Below, piece by piece: positions 46,474 through 55,968 of a DNA stretch of 64,000 bases. Below the pieces are notes generated by a model. That model was not told where the DNA came from. It was given only the letters and a program-made list of their open reading frames with translations, and ran no database searches. Each line of letters begins with the position of its first letter. The stretch's first letter is position 1. The translations under genes and the position numbers were made by a program. This DNA comes from Burkholderiales bacterium (GTDB lineage: Bacteria > Pseudomonadota > Gammaproteobacteria > Burkholderiales > SG8-39), in assembly GCA_014860445.1 (NCBI GenBank), contig JACZJT010000027.1, positions 62,001-126,000 on the forward strand. Reading direction: 5' to 3'.

Positions 46474-47814
46474 ATGGCGAGCATCACGGAGATCAAAGTC
46501 CCCGACATCGGCGATTTCAAGGGTGTCGATGTCATCGAGATCCTGGTCAAACCGGGCGATACGGTGGCCAAGGAAGCGTCGCTGATAACGGTCGAATCGG
46601 ACAAGGCGACCATGGAGATTCCTTCCCCCGCAGCAGGCGTGGTGAAGGAACTCAAGCTCAAGATCGGCGACAAGGTGGCCGAGGGCAGCATGATACTGCT
46701 GCTGGAAGAAAGCGAAGGCGAGGCTCCCGCGGCGAAGGCGGCGGACACACCTGCCCCCGCACCCGCGCCTGCCAAGCCGGCCGCGGCGAGCGCGCCCGCA
46801 GCCGAGCCGGCGGCCCCGCCAATTCCCAAGCCCGCGCCGGTCCCGCTCGAACCCGTCGCGGAAGTGCCCGCGTTCCAGCCGCATGCCAGTCCTTCGGTGC
46901 GCAAGTTCGCGCGCGAACTCGGCGCCGATCTCGCAAAGATTCGCGGATCCGGTCCCAAGGGGCGCATCACCCAGGAAGACGTGCAGGCTTTCGTCAAGGG
47001 CGTGCTCACGCAGGCGCCGGCGGCCGCGACAGCGGCGCCTGCGGCGGCAGGCGGCGTTCCGTTCAATCTTCCGGACTGGCCGCAGGTGGATTTCGCCAAG
47101 TTCGGGCCGATCGAGCTGAAACCCCTGTCGCGCATAAAAAAGCTCTCGGGCGCCAATCTGCATCGAAACTGGATTTCCATCCCGCATGTGACGCAGTTCG
47201 ACGAAGCCGACATCACCGAGCTCGAGGCCTTCCGAAAGGACAGTGGTGCGGCGAGTGAAAAACAGGGCTTCAAGCTCACCATGCTCGCCTTCCTGATCAA
47301 GGCCTGCGTCACCGCCTTGCGCCAGTATCCGGAATTCAATGCCTCGCTCGACCGCGGCGGCGAGAATCTGGTGCTGAAAAAATATTTTCACATCGGTGTG
47401 GCGGTGGACACGCCGGACGGCCTGGTGGTGCCGGTGATACGCGACGCCGATCGCAAGGGCGTGTACGACCTCGCGCGCGAACTGGCGGAGGTGTCCAAGC
47501 TGGCGCGCGACAAAAAACTGAAGCCGGGAGACATGCAGGGCGGGACATTCAGCATCTCCAGCCTCGGCGGCATCGGCGGCTCGGCATTCACACCCATCAT
47601 CAATGCGCCGGAAGTGGCCATACTCGGCGTGTCCAGGTCCGCGATGCGCCCCGTTTGGGCCGGCGGCAAAGGCGAGTCCGGCCAGTTCGTGCCGCGGCTG
47701 ATGCTGCCGCTGTCGCTGTCCTATGATCACCGCGTCATCGACGGCGCCTCGGCCGCGCGCTTTACCTCTTATCTCGCGTCGGTGCTGTCCGACATCCGGC
47801 GTTCCTTGCTGTAA
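46474..47814 (+). CDS. aceF: Pyruvate dehydrogenase E2, dihydrolipoyl acetyltransferase
   Basis: A 446-residue E2 with one lipoyl domain (residues 1-80; lipoyl Lys44 in [11 protein letters not shown]), an Ala/Pro-rich swinging linker (about 88-140), a peripheral-subunit-binding domain (about 146-185: [20 protein letters not shown], then [11 protein letters not shown]), and the catalytic core ending in [16 protein letters not shown] with the active-site His. E. coli AceF has three lipoyl domains; a single one here is common in betaproteobacteria. The start after AAAGGAACGACC was chosen over an upstream ATG that lies within hairpin 2. Confidence 0.96.
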   Translation: MASITEIKVPDIGDFKGVDVIEILVKPGDTVAKEASLITVESDKATMEIPSPAAGVVKELKLKIGDKVAEGSMILLLEESEGEAPAAKAADTPAPAPAPAKPAAASAPAAEPAAPPIPKPAPVPLEPVAEVPAFQPHASPSVRKFARELGADLAKIRGSGPKGRITQEDVQAFVKGVLTQAPAAATAAPAAAGGVPFNLPDWPQVDFAKFGPIELKPLSRIKKLSGANLHRNWISIPHVTQFDEADITELEAFRKDSGAASEKQGFKLTMLAFLIKACVTALRQYPEFNASLDRGGENLVLKKYFHIGVAVDTPDGLVVPVIRDADRKGVYDLARELAEVSKLARDKKLKPGDMQGGTFSISSLGGIGGSAFTPIINAPEVAILGVSRSAMRPVWAGGKGESGQFVPRLMLPLSLSYDHRVIDGASAARFTSYLASVLSDIRRSLL

Positions 47815-47867
47815 GGCCGGGCCGCGTTCCACCAAGTGCACATTATTCAACTGAAGCGGGGATACGC

Positions 47868-49667
47868 ATGAGCGACACAATCGAGGTCAAAGTCCCGGAC
47901 ATCGGCGACTTCAAGGATATCGATGTCATCGAGGTCCTGGTAAAGCCCGGTGACGCGGTGGAGAAGGAGACCTCGCTCATCACCGTGGAGTCCGACAAGG
48001 CGACGATGGAAATTCCTTCTCCGGCCGCGGGCGTGGTGAAGGAGATGAAACTCAAGGTCGGCGACAAGGTGTCCGAGGGCACGCTGATCATGTTGATGAC
48101 CGGAACAGGCGATGTGGCGGCGCCGCAAGAGGCGGCAGCGCCGAGCGCACAGGCGGCTGCTCCGGCTGCTTCGGCGGGGAAGTCTGAAAGCAGCGCGGGG
48201 GCCGCTACTACAAGTTCGGCACCGGCGGCGGTTCCCGCAGCAATATCGGAAAATGCGGACCTGCACGCGGAAGTCGTGGTCCTGGGTGCGGGCCCGGGCG
48301 GCTACACGGCAGCGTTTCGCGCCGCCGACCTGGGCAAGAAAGTCGTGCTGATCGAGCGCCATGCGACGCTGGGCGGCGTCTGCCTCAACGTCGGTTGCAT
48401 CCCTTCCAAAGCGCTGCTGCACGCGGCCAAGGTGGTGACGGAAGCCGAGGAACTGGCGCACTCCGGCATCACATTCGGCAAGCCCAAGATCGACATCGAC
48501 AAGCTGCGCGGATGGAAGGACACGGTGGTGGGCAAGCTGACCAAGGGCCTGGTGGCGCTGGCCAAGCAGCGCAAAGTGACGACGCTGCAAGGCGTGGGGA
48601 AATTCGAATCGCCCAATCTGATCGCGGTGGAGACGGCCGAAGGCGTAAAGCGCGTTTCCTTCGATGCCTGCATTATCGCGGCCGGTTCGCGCGTGACGCG
48701 GATTCCGGGCTTCCCTTACGACGACGCGCGCCTGATGGATTCGACCGGGGCGCTGCAGCTCGCGGACATCCCGCGGCGGCTGCTGGTGATCGGCGGGGGC
48801 ATCATCGGCCTGGAGATGGCTTGCGTCTACGATGCGCTCGGCTCAAAGGTGACGGTGGTGGAATTGGCCGACGGGCTGATACCGGGCGCCGACCGCGATC
48901 TGATCCGGCCGCTCGCCAAACGCATCGAGAAACGCTACGAGGCGGTTTACCTGAATACCAAGGTGGTGAAGCTCGAGCCCAAGGACGAGGGACTGCTTGC
49001 CAGTTTCGAAGGCGAGGTCAAGCCGCAGCAGCAAATGTTCAACCGCGTGCTGATGGCCGTGGGGCGCCGCCCCAATGGCGCTGACATCGGCGCCGACCGT
49101 GCCGGCGTCTCCGTCGACGCGCGCGGTTTCATCGCCGTGGACAAGCAGCAGCGCAGCAACGTGCCGCACATCTTCGCCATCGGCGATGTCTGCGGCGAGC
49201 CGATGCTCGCGCACAAGGCCACGCACGAGGCCAAGGTGGCGGCCGAGACCATTGCCGGTCACAAGGTCGCGTTCGACGCGATGACCATTCCATCGGTTGC
49301 CTACACCGATCCCGAAGTCGCCTGGATGGGCTTGACCGAAACCGAAGCGAAGAAGCAGGGCATCGCTTACGACAAGGCGAGCTTCCCCTGGGCAGCAAGC
49401 GGCAGGGCGCAGTCGATCGGCCGCGACGAGGGCGTGACCAAACTGCTCTACGACAAGACGAGCAAACGCATACTCGGCGCCGGCATCGTCGGCGTGAACG
49501 CCGGGGAACTGATCGCCGAAATGGTGCTCGCGCTGGAGATGGGCGCGGACATGGAGGACATCGGCCTCTCCATTCACCCCCATCCGACGCTTTCGGAAAC
49601 CCCGTTCTTCGCTGCCGAAATGGCGCTCGGCAGCATCACCGATTTGTACGCGCCCAAGAAATCCTAG
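47868..49667 (+). CDS. lpdA: Dihydrolipoyl dehydrogenase (E3) with N-terminal lipoyl domain
   Basis: A 599-residue flavoprotein. Residues 1-80 are a lipoyl domain nearly identical to that of the adjacent E2 (Lys44 in [11 protein letters not shown]), joined by an Ala/Ser-rich linker (about 85-120) to a full E3: FAD motif [20 protein letters not shown], redox-active disulfide [19 protein letters not shown] site [19 protein letters not shown], and the C-terminal HPHPTLSE with the catalytic His. Reoxidises lipoyl groups of the complex. The extra lipoyl domain is a known betaproteobacterial/neisserial architecture. 53 bases after aceF. Confidence 0.96.
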   Translation: MSDTIEVKVPDIGDFKDIDVIEVLVKPGDAVEKETSLITVESDKATMEIPSPAAGVVKEMKLKVGDKVSEGTLIMLMTGTGDVAAPQEAAAPSAQAAAPAASAGKSESSAGAATTSSAPAAVPAAISENADLHAEVVVLGAGPGGYTAAFRAADLGKKVVLIERHATLGGVCLNVGCIPSKALLHAAKVVTEAEELAHSGITFGKPKIDIDKLRGWKDTVVGKLTKGLVALAKQRKVTTLQGVGKFESPNLIAVETAEGVKRVSFDACIIAAGSRVTRIPGFPYDDARLMDSTGALQLADIPRRLLVIGGGIIGLEMACVYDALGSKVTVVELADGLIPGADRDLIRPLAKRIEKRYEAVYLNTKVVKLEPKDEGLLASFEGEVKPQQQMFNRVLMAVGRRPNGADIGADRAGVSVDARGFIAVDKQQRSNVPHIFAIGDVCGEPMLAHKATHEAKVAAETIAGHKVAFDAMTIPSVAYTDPEVAWMGLTETEAKKQGIAYDKASFPWAASGRAQSIGRDEGVTKLLYDKTSKRILGAGIVGVNAGELIAEMVLALEMGADMEDIGLSIHPHPTLSETPFFAAEMALGSITDLYAPKKS

Positions 49668-49685
49668 CCCGAATACGGAACAACG

Positions 49686-50348
49686 ATGACCCAGGACGAA
49701 CTGAAGCTCGCGGTTGCCCGCGAGGCGATCAAGTACGTGGTCGAGGACGCCATCGTCGGCGTCGGCACCGGTTCAACGGCCAATTTTTTCATCGACGAGC
49801 TGGCGAAAATCAAAAGCCGGATCGACGGTGCCGTGGCGAGCTCGCAGGCGAGCGCAGACAGGCTCAAAGCCCACGGCATCCGCGTGGTCGACCTGAACAG
49901 CGTGAACGAACTGCCCGTCTACGTGGACGGCGCCGACGAAATCACCGAGCACCTCGCGATGATCAAGGGCGGCGGGGGCGCGCTCACGCGCGAGAAAATC
50001 GTCGCCGCGGTGGCGCAGAAGTTCGTGTGCATCGCCGACGAATCCAAGCTCGTCGGCGTGCTCGGGAAATTTCCGCTGCCGGTGGAGGTGATCCCCATGG
50101 CGCGCTCCCATGTCGGGCGCGAACTGGTGAAGCTCGGCGGCCAGCCGGCCCTGCGCCAGGGCTTCACCACCGACAACGGCAACCTCATACTCGATGTGTA
50201 CGGCCTGGCCATTCTCAAGCCGATGGAACTCGAAGCCGAGCTCAACAACATCACCGGCGTGGTCACCAATGGCTTGTTCGCCCAACGCGGTGCCGACGTT
50301 CTGCTCCTCGGCACAGCTACCGGCGTTCGGACCGTGAAGAAAAAATAG
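49686..50348 (+). CDS. rpiA: Ribose-5-phosphate isomerase A
   Basis: A 220-residue RpiA interconverting ribose-5-phosphate and ribulose-5-phosphate in the pentose-phosphate pathway. Motifs: [16 protein letters not shown] (phosphate loop), [27 protein letters not shown] (active-site Asp, Glu and Lys; split here only for description), and [14 protein letters not shown]. Normal length. It follows lpdA by 18 bases, so it is likely cotranscribed with the pyruvate dehydrogenase genes. Confidence 0.96.
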   Translation: MTQDELKLAVAREAIKYVVEDAIVGVGTGSTANFFIDELAKIKSRIDGAVASSQASADRLKAHGIRVVDLNSVNELPVYVDGADEITEHLAMIKGGGGALTREKIVAAVAQKFVCIADESKLVGVLGKFPLPVEVIPMARSHVGRELVKLGGQPALRQGFTTDNGNLILDVYGLAILKPMELEAELNNITGVVTNGLFAQRGADVLLLGTATGVRTVKKK

Positions 50349-50419
50349 CACCATGCGGGCGCGGTAACCAATCTGTCACAATATGTTGCTAGCCTGCCGG
50401 TCTGATGAGGGTTTTGGAA

Positions 50420-51112
50420 ATGACTGAACATATTTCGAAACAGTTCGACGCCGAACTGGAGGCGGTGCGCTCGCGTGTGCTGCAGATGGGCGGTCTGGTC
50501 GAAGAGCAGATCGTCCATGCCGTGGACGCGCTGGCCAGCGGCGATATTGCCGTCCTGGATCGCGTGATCGAGGACGATCACCGCGTGAACGCCATGGAAG
50601 TCGGACTGGACGAGAGCTGCAGCCATATCATCGCGCGGCGCCAGCCCGCGGCCGGCGACCTGCGCCTGGTCATGGCCATCATCAAAACCATCACCGACCT
50701 CGAACGCATAGGCGACGAGGCCGAGAAGATTGCGCGCATGGCCAAGCTCATCCACGGAGCGGAGCGTGCGCACCTGCCGCGGCTGGAACTCAAGCACGTG
50801 GCGAACCTCGCCCTGTCCATGCTGCGCAAGGCGCTGGACGCCTTCGCCCGGCTAGACGTCAATGCGGCGCTCGAGGTCGTGAAGCAGGATCGCGGGGTGG
50901 ACGACGAATTCCGCTCGATTCTGCGCCAGCTCATCACCCACATGATGGAAGACCCGCGCACCATCACGCGCAGCCTGGAGATCCTGTTCGTGGCCAAAGC
51001 CATCGAGCGCATCGGCGATCATTCCAAGAACATGGCCGAGTACGTGGTCTACATGGTGGAAGGCCGCGACGTGCGCCACATGCGGGACGAACACCACATC
51101 GAAGGCCTGTAG
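50420..51112 (+). CDS. phoU: Phosphate signalling/transport regulator PhoU
   Basis: A 230-residue all-helical PhoU, made of two three-helix repeats, each with the metal-binding E/D-x-x-x-D signature (RVIEDDHRVNAMEVGLDE in the first, KQDRGVDDEFRSIL in the second) and the repeated DLERIGDEAEKIAR / KAIERIGDHSKNMAEY pattern. It modulates PhoR kinase and the Pst phosphate transporter. The start MTEHISKQFDAEL at 50420 is chosen over the ATG at 50405 because GAGG lies at a better distance. No pst or pho genes are in the window, so it is detached from the usual cluster. Convergent with yggX. Confidence 0.93.
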   Translation: MTEHISKQFDAELEAVRSRVLQMGGLVEEQIVHAVDALASGDIAVLDRVIEDDHRVNAMEVGLDESCSHIIARRQPAAGDLRLVMAIIKTITDLERIGDEAEKIARMAKLIHGAERAHLPRLELKHVANLALSMLRKALDAFARLDVNAALEVVKQDRGVDDEFRSILRQLITHMMEDPRTITRSLEILFVAKAIERIGDHSKNMAEYVVYMVEGRDVRHMRDEHHIEGL

Positions 51113-51153
51113 CGCCCGTGTGCGGGCGTTCGCGCTAAGCGCTTCGAACGCGC

Positions 51154-51426
51154 CTATTTCTGCGGCGGTACGTAGCCCGCGGCCACGTCGGCGCCGCCGC
51201 CGAAGAAATGCTTCTCCAACTGCTCGGCCAGATATTTTCTCGCCGCGCTATCGGCCAGATTGAGGCGATTCTCGTTGATCAGCATGGTCTGGTGCTTGAT
51301 CCACTGCTGCCAGGCTTCCTTGGATACGCTTTCCCAAATGCGTTTTCCCAATTCACCCGGGTAGGGCGGGAAATCCATGCCTTCGGCCTCGCGGCCAAGC
51401 TTGATGCAATTAACCATTCTTGCCAT
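51154..51426 (-). CDS. yggX: YggX-family Fe(II)-trafficking / oxidative damage protection protein
   Basis: A 90-residue protein matching YggX across its length: [20 protein letters not shown] with the conserved single cysteine, [18 protein letters not shown], and [18 protein letters not shown]. It protects iron-sulfur enzymes from superoxide and has been linked to ferrous iron transfer. The ATG at complement 51424-51426 has AGGAG eight bases upstream; a GTG two codons earlier is less likely. Convergent with phoU. Confidence 0.95.
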   Translation of the reverse strand: MARMVNCIKLGREAEGMDFPPYPGELGKRIWESVSKEAWQQWIKHQTMLINENRLNLADSAARKYLAEQLEKHFFGGGADVAAGYVPPQK

Positions 51427-51487
51427 TGCCACGACTCCTGTCGATGCGAGGCGCTATTTTAGCCTAAGAGGCCATTTCAAAATTAAC

Positions 51488-51567
51488 TGTCATTCCGAAG
51501 CCGAAGGCTGAGGAATCTGCTTTTTGATTGATTCAGAAGCAGATTCCTCGCTGCGCTCGGAATGACA
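51488..51567. repeat. Palindromic repeat element (REP/MITE-like)
   Basis: The outer arms TGTCATTCCGA (51488-51498) and TCGGAATGACA (51557-51567) are complementary, as are the inner arms GAGGAATCTGCTT and AAGCAGATTCCTC; only a short stretch in each arm differs. The 80-base unit forms one long imperfect hairpin. Similar 'GTCATTCCGAGCGCAGCGAGGAATCTGC'-type repeats occur in many bacterial genomes; here a single copy is visible, in the gap between yggX and pirin genes. Confidence 0.75.
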
Positions 51568-51620
51568 ATTTTGGGAATCGCCATTTTGCAACGCGCTCGA
51601 AGCAGTCCCGCTGGTTTCTT

Positions 51621-52502
51621 TCAACCCGCCGCTTTCGTCAGGTCGCCGCTTTGATAATCGCGTATCGCCTGCTCGATTTCCTCGCGCGTGTTCATGACGA
51701 AGGGCCCGTGCTGCACGATGGGCTCGCCCAATGGTTTCCCGGCGAGCAGCAGGAAGCGCGCGCCTTCGGGGCCTGCGCCCACTTCGACCCTGTCTCCCGG
51801 GCCGAGCAGACCGGCGCTGTGCGTGGCCAGAGTGCGTGCCGTTCCGGTGGCGCCGACGCTCGCGCCGCCTTCGAACACATAGATGAACGCGTTGCGCTCG
51901 TCGGACAGCGGCTGGACGAAGGCTGCGCCTGCCGGTAGTTCCACATCGACGTACAGCGGATCGGTGGTCAAGCCCTGGATCGGTCCCGCCACATCGCGTT
52001 CCTGCGAAACAAAGATGCCCGCGATGAGTTTTGCGCGGCCGCCGCCGGGCAGGTCGATGAGCGGAATTTCGCCGGGTTCAATATCGCGGTAGCCGGCAGG
52101 TTTCATTTTCTCGCGCGCCGGCAGGTTGATCCACAGCTGGAAGCCGCGCATGCGCCCGTGTTCCTGCTGCGGCATTTCCGAGTGGATGATGCCGCGGCCC
52201 GCGCTCATCCACTGCACGGCGCCGCTCTTCAGGTCGCCGCGATTGCCCATATGGTCTTCGTGCAGCATGTGGCCGTCGAGCAGGTAGGTGACCGTTTCAA
52301 AGCCGCGATGCGGGTGCGCGGGAAAGCCGGCAATGTAGTCGTTCGCGTCGAACGACGAAAATTCGTCCAGCATCAGAAATGGATCCAGGCGCGCGTAGGG
52401 GGACTGCCCCAGGCTGCGGCGCAGCCTCACGCCGGCGCCGTCGGAGGTCGCAACGGATTCGATGATTCTCTTCAGCGCGCGCGTGGTCGTTCCGGCATTC
52501 AT
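51621..52502 (-). CDS. Pirin-family bicupin protein
   Basis: A 293-residue pirin: LDPFLMLDEFSSFDANDYIA, PAHPHRGFETVTYLLDGHML (metal-ligand His residues and the pirin signature), HEDHMGNRG, then GAVQWMSAGRGIIHSE, and a second, degenerate cupin in the C-terminal half. Bacterial pirins can have quercetinase activity or modulate enzymes such as pyruvate dehydrogenase E1; which applies here is unknown. The ATG at 52502 overlaps the sseA stop (ATGA), so the two genes are translationally coupled. Confidence 0.9.
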   Translation of the reverse strand: MNAGTTTRALKRIIESVATSDGAGVRLRRSLGQSPYARLDPFLMLDEFSSFDANDYIAGFPAHPHRGFETVTYLLDGHMLHEDHMGNRGDLKSGAVQWMSAGRGIIHSEMPQQEHGRMRGFQLWINLPAREKMKPAGYRDIEPGEIPLIDLPGGGRAKLIAGIFVSQERDVAGPIQGLTTDPLYVDVELPAGAAFVQPLSDERNAFIYVFEGGASVGATGTARTLATHSAGLLGPGDRVEVGAGPEGARFLLLAGKPLGEPIVQHGPFVMNTREEIEQAIRDYQSGDLTKAAG

Positions 52503-53350
52503 GAGTTCGCTCCCGTTGCGATGGGCCGTGATGGATCCGTGATCCATTCGCTCCATGAGCCGACATACAGTTTGCCGCCCGGCATGCCGGCAATTTCCAT
52601 GGCGAGCAGATTGTGGCAGGCCGTGACCCCGGAGCCGCACATATGGATGGCTTCGTTCGGTGGCGATCCGCCGAGCAAAGGTTCGTAGAGCGCGCGCAGT
52701 TCTTCCGCCTTGAGGAAATTCCCGCGCATGTCGAGATTGTCCTCGTACGGCGAATTCAGCGTGCCCGGGATATGCCCCGCGACTTTATCGAGCGGCTCGA
52801 TGAAACCCGAAAAACGCTCTTCCGCGCGCGCGTCGATGATGACGCGTTTTTGTTCCAGGGCCTGCAGCATCGCAGGACTGTCTATCCAGAGATTGTCATC
52901 GGGCGCAGCGCGAAACGCGGCCGGCTGAATGAGGGGGGTGTCCGCGCCGAGCTCGCGGCCCTGTCTTTGCCATGCCGGAAAGCCGCCGTCGAGCAGCGCG
53001 ACGGCGTCGTGGCCCAGCCAGCGCAGCAGCCACCACAGTCGCACGGCCATCGCACCGAAGCTGTCGTCATAGACGACCACCTGCTTGTCGCCGTCCACGC
53101 CCCAGCGGCCGAGCTTGTCCGCGAGCAGGTTCGGATCGGGCAGGGGATGGCGGCCGCTTGCGGGTGTGATCGGCCCGCACAAGTCTTCCTCCAGGTGCGC
53201 ATAACGGGCGCCGGGTATGTGCGCCTTCACATACGCCTGGCGGCCCGATTCCGGCCGGGTCAGCGCAAAGCGGCAGTCGAAAATCAGCCATTGCGGATCG
53301 CGCAGATGCGCCTCCAGTTGTTCGGGGCTGACCAGGGTGGTGAATTTCAT
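52499..53350 (-). CDS. sseA: 3-mercaptopyruvate sulfurtransferase (two-domain rhodanese)
   Basis: A 283-residue tandem rhodanese. The C-terminal active-site loop CGSGVTA (Cys238) is the 3-mercaptopyruvate type (CG[ST]GVT) rather than the thiosulfate type (CRxGxR). N-terminal landmarks LIFDCRFALTRPESGRQAY and IPGARYAHLEEDLCG are typical. The ATG at complement 53348-53350 gives the family-like start MKFTTLVSPEQLEAHL; an in-frame ATG at 53389 would add 13 residues. Roles include cysteine degradation and sulfane-sulfur supply. Coupled to the pirin gene. Confidence 0.92.
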   Translation of the reverse strand: MKFTTLVSPEQLEAHLRDPQWLIFDCRFALTRPESGRQAYVKAHIPGARYAHLEEDLCGPITPASGRHPLPDPNLLADKLGRWGVDGDKQVVVYDDSFGAMAVRLWWLLRWLGHDAVALLDGGFPAWQRQGRELGADTPLIQPAAFRAAPDDNLWIDSPAMLQALEQKRVIIDARAEERFSGFIEPLDKVAGHIPGTLNSPYEDNLDMRGNFLKAEELRALYEPLLGGSPPNEAIHMCGSGVTACHNLLAMEIAGMPGGKLYVGSWSEWITDPSRPIATGANS

Positions 53351-53476
53351 CGTCTCGGTGGAATTTGTCACGTTTGCATTTTGCGACACAACAAGCGGCT
53401 TGCGCTAGCGTTTCTACGGACCCAAAATACGCTCCCTGCTTATTCCACGAGGCGGCGATGGCTATCACCGGGCACG

Positions 53477-54904
53477 ATGATTGACGAAATTCCGGCGCAG
53501 GAGCGCAGCGGCAGGCTGCTGCGCGCCGGATTGGGCGAGTCCGACGTGCAGTCCCTGCTGCGCGAACTGGCGGCGCCCGCCGCAGCGGGCTTTCCCGCGG
53601 ATTCCGCGCGGGTGGGCAAGGCCTGCCGCGATGGCCGCGCCCTGCTCGCGTGCCTCCCCGCACGATCGAAGCGCAATGCGGACGAACAGGCGGCGGGGCA
53701 TGCGCTGGTGCATCTGCTCGCAGAAGCGGTGTGGCGCTTTTTTCGCGCGTACCGACATCAGATCTACGACACGCTCACGGCCGGGCGCACGCGCGCCCTG
53801 CGTCTGGAGGATCTCGCCCGGGCCGGCGCCGACCTGCTTCCGGGGATCCTGCCGAGCGAATCCGAACTGGCAGAAGAAAGCCGGAATATGCAGGCCGACA
53901 AGGACGGGCTCGAAATCCACCAGGGTCTGTTCTTCGGTCAGCTCTTGAGCGACCGGGAGATCGGCCTGCATCTGTGTGCAGCCATGCTGTTGCCGACCGC
54001 TGCGGCGCGGGCGGCATTGGATGAGTTCCGCGCACGCGGCGAGCTCGACCTGGGCGCGGTGCGCGTACAGGCGCAGGGCGACGCCGGTTATCTCTATTTT
54101 CACCACCCGCGCTACCTCAACGCCGAGGACGACGAAACGCTTGCGGCCCAGGAGACTGCCTGCGACCTGATCCTGTTGCACCCGGGACTGCGCATGGGCG
54201 TGCTGCGCGGCGCGCCCGTCGATCACCCGAAATACAAAGGCAGGCGCATCTTCTCTGCCGGAATCAACCTGACGCGCATTTACAACGGCAAGCAAAGCTA
54301 TCTTTTCTACCTCACGCGCGACATGGGATTGTTGAACAAAATGTTTCGCGGCCTCCTTGCGACGGATGGAGAAGGCGGGCTCGTGCTGCGTCCGGAAGAA
54401 CCCGAGCAGACGCTGGAAAAGCCCTGGGTCGCGGCCGTCGACGGTTTCGCCATCGGCGGCGGCTGCCAGCTGCTGCTGGTCATGGACTATGTGATTGCGG
54501 AATCCGGCGCCTATTTCAGCCTGCCGGCGCGCAAGGAGGGCATCATTCCGGGCTGCGCCAATCTGCGCCTGCCGCGTTTCATGGGCGAGCGCATGGCGCG
54601 CGAGGCGATCATGTTCGACAAGACCTTCAGCGTCGATGACGCCGATGCGCGCACGCTGGTGAACGAGGTCCACCCGCGCGAGGACATGGATCGCGCGCTG
54701 GGCGACTGCATAGCGAATGCACTGGGCTCCGGAATGGTCAGCGCCGCCGGCAATCGCAAGGCGATCCGGATTCAGACCGAGCCCATGGACACTTTCCGCG
54801 CCTACATGGCGACCTATGCCTATGAGCAGGCGTTTTGCCATCTGAGCGAGCAACTGGTGCATAACCTGGAACGTCACTGGAACGCCAAGGAACGCAAACT
54901 GTGA
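53477..54904 (+). CDS. DpgC-like enoyl-CoA hydratase-superfamily protein (putative cofactor-free dioxygenase)
   Basis: A 475-residue protein. The N-terminal 200 residues are helical and not crotonase-like, as in DpgC. The crotonase domain has GRRIFSAGINLTRIYNGKQS (about 256-275, first oxyanion segment), PWVAAVDGFAIGGGCQLLLV (second oxyanion glycines), and PARKEGIIPGCANLRLPRF. These match (3,5-dihydroxyphenyl)acetyl-CoA 1,2-dioxygenase of glycopeptide-antibiotic producers, which uses O2 without metal or cofactor. No other dihydroxyphenylglycine genes are present, so the substrate here is probably another aryl-CoA. ATG 53477 was chosen because it begins the recognisable N-terminal region; its ribosome-binding site is weak. 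Confidence 0.75.
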   Translation: MIDEIPAQERSGRLLRAGLGESDVQSLLRELAAPAAAGFPADSARVGKACRDGRALLACLPARSKRNADEQAAGHALVHLLAEAVWRFFRAYRHQIYDTLTAGRTRALRLEDLARAGADLLPGILPSESELAEESRNMQADKDGLEIHQGLFFGQLLSDREIGLHLCAAMLLPTAAARAALDEFRARGELDLGAVRVQAQGDAGYLYFHHPRYLNAEDDETLAAQETACDLILLHPGLRMGVLRGAPVDHPKYKGRRIFSAGINLTRIYNGKQSYLFYLTRDMGLLNKMFRGLLATDGEGGLVLRPEEPEQTLEKPWVAAVDGFAIGGGCQLLLVMDYVIAESGAYFSLPARKEGIIPGCANLRLPRFMGERMAREAIMFDKTFSVDDADARTLVNEVHPREDMDRALGDCIANALGSGMVSAAGNRKAIRIQTEPMDTFRAYMATYAYEQAFCHLSEQLVHNLERHWNAKERKL

Positions 54905-54947
54905 TGGCGATGTTTGGGTATCAATCAAACAACCCGGGAGAATTTCG

Positions 54948-55154
54948 ATGAAAACGCTCATCGCTCTTGCCGCGCTCATCGCGCTGGCCGGCTGCGGCGT
55001 CGAGACCGCGAGCACCGCCGCAACGGCCACCGCGATGAAAAAGCAGGAAATCGAGCAGGGAAACAAAACCATGCAGCAGATGCAGCAGGATATCGGCAAA
55101 GCGATGGAACAGACTGAACAGACCAAGCAGCGGGCCGAAGAAGCGGCAAAGTAA
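54948..55154 (+). CDS. Small lipoprotein with helical tail
   Basis: A 68-residue protein with a lipoprotein signal peptide ending in the lipobox LAGC (Cys16). The mature part is Ala/Thr-rich followed by a Gln/Glu/Lys-rich helix (about 30-68) likely to be a short coiled coil. Preceded by GGGAGAATTTCG. Family unknown; size and composition resemble Lpp-like or entericidin-like small envelope lipoproteins. 43 bases after the DpgC-like gene. Confidence 0.75.
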   Translation: MKTLIALAALIALAGCGVETASTAATATAMKKQEIEQGNKTMQQMQQDIGKAMEQTEQTKQRAEEAAK

Positions 55155-55235
55155 ACGCTCGATGCGCCGGGCGGATGCAACAGCTGCCCGGCTACTACCT
55201 GCGGGGAAAACCGTGGAAATTTAGGGGTAGTGCGG

Positions 55236-55254
55236 AGCAGGCGCCGCGCCTGCT
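55236..55254. other. Hairpin between lipoprotein and hemerythrin genes
   Basis: AGCAGGCGC and GCGCCTGCT are 9-base complementary arms around a single base. No T-tract. It is followed immediately by a second small dyad, GCTGATAAGATCAGC (55252-55266). These could be operator or terminator-type structures before the hemerythrin gene. Confidence 0.35.
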
Positions 55255-55290
55255 GATAAGATCAGCCATCGCATTGCCATAGGAACCGAT

Positions 55291-55743
55291 ATGAGCTATC
55301 CCACCGAAGTGCTTCCCGCGCATCACAAACACTGCGACGATCTTTTCGTCGCTGCGGAGGAGGCGGTCCAGAGCGGCGATTGGACGGCGGCGACGCCCGC
55401 CTGCGCCCGCCTTTGCGATCAGATGAAGGCGCATTTCACGGCCGAGGAAGACACGCTGTTCCCGGCATTCGAGGCGGCCACCGGCAACAGCTCGGGCCCG
55501 ACCCGGGTAATGCGCATGGAGCATGAGCAGATGCGTCCGCTGCTGGCGCAACTGGAAGCGGCCTGCGCCGCGCAGGACGGCGAGGCCTACGCCGGCGCCG
55601 CCGAGACACTGCTGATCCTGATGCAACAGCACAATATGAAGGAGGAAAACATCCTCTATCCGATGTGCGATCAGGCGCTGGGCGCCGAGGCGGAGAAAAT
55701 CGGCGCAGAGATGAGCGCGCTGCTGGAACAGGGGCATGCCTGA
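55291..55743 (+). CDS. Hemerythrin-like HHE domain protein
   Basis: A 150-residue four-helix protein with hemerythrin-type iron ligands: HHKHCDDLF near the N-terminus, HFTAEEDTLFPAFE, EHEQMRPLLAQLE, and QQHNMKEENILYPM. The H-x3-E and H...HxxxE spacing supports a di-iron site for O2, NO or iron handling. AGGAACCGAT precedes ATG. It overlaps the DUF2249 gene by 8 bases, and a polytopic membrane protein follows, a grouping often seen with nitric-oxide or oxygen stress functions. Confidence 0.88.
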   Translation: MSYPTEVLPAHHKHCDDLFVAAEEAVQSGDWTAATPACARLCDQMKAHFTAEEDTLFPAFEAATGNSSGPTRVMRMEHEQMRPLLAQLEAACAAQDGEAYAGAAETLLILMQQHNMKEENILYPMCDQALGAEAEKIGAEMSALLEQGHA

Positions 55744-55957
55744 TCCGCGGGTGATCGACGGGCGCGATATGGAGGCGCCCGAGCCGCTGGAACGGGCGGT
55801 GGCGGAACTGGCGAGTCTCGCGCCCGGCGAGGAGTTGGTGATGCTGCTGCGCTGCGAGCCCCTGCCGCTGTACGCCATTCTGGATCGCAACGGATTTATC
55901 CATCGCTCCGAGCCGCGCGCCGACGGCAGCAACGAGATCCACATTAGCAAAGCCTGA
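55736..55957 (+). CDS. DUF2249-like small protein
   Basis: A 73-residue protein with the pattern VIDGRDMEAPEPLERAVAEL, then ELVMLLRCEPLPLYAIL, typical of DUF2249 (a TusA-like fold without certain catalytic residues). Such proteins are commonly encoded next to hemerythrin-domain and NO-related proteins. It overlaps the hemerythrin gene and precedes the membrane-protein gene by 11 bases. Function unknown. Confidence 0.8.
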   Translation: MPDPRVIDGRDMEAPEPLERAVAELASLAPGEELVMLLRCEPLPLYAILDRNGFIHRSEPRADGSNEIHISKA

Positions 55958-55968
55958 ATCGCGATTCG

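Noticed and set aside
51111-51130. Hairpin between phoU and yggX as an intrinsic terminator
   Set aside because: A 6-7-pair stem in GC-rich sequence with no T-tract.
55252-55266. GCTGATAAGATCAGC as an FNR or NnrR site before the hemerythrin gene
   Set aside because: Its half-sites are separated by 3 bases instead of 4 and are CTGAT rather than TTGAT; kept only as an unassigned dyad.
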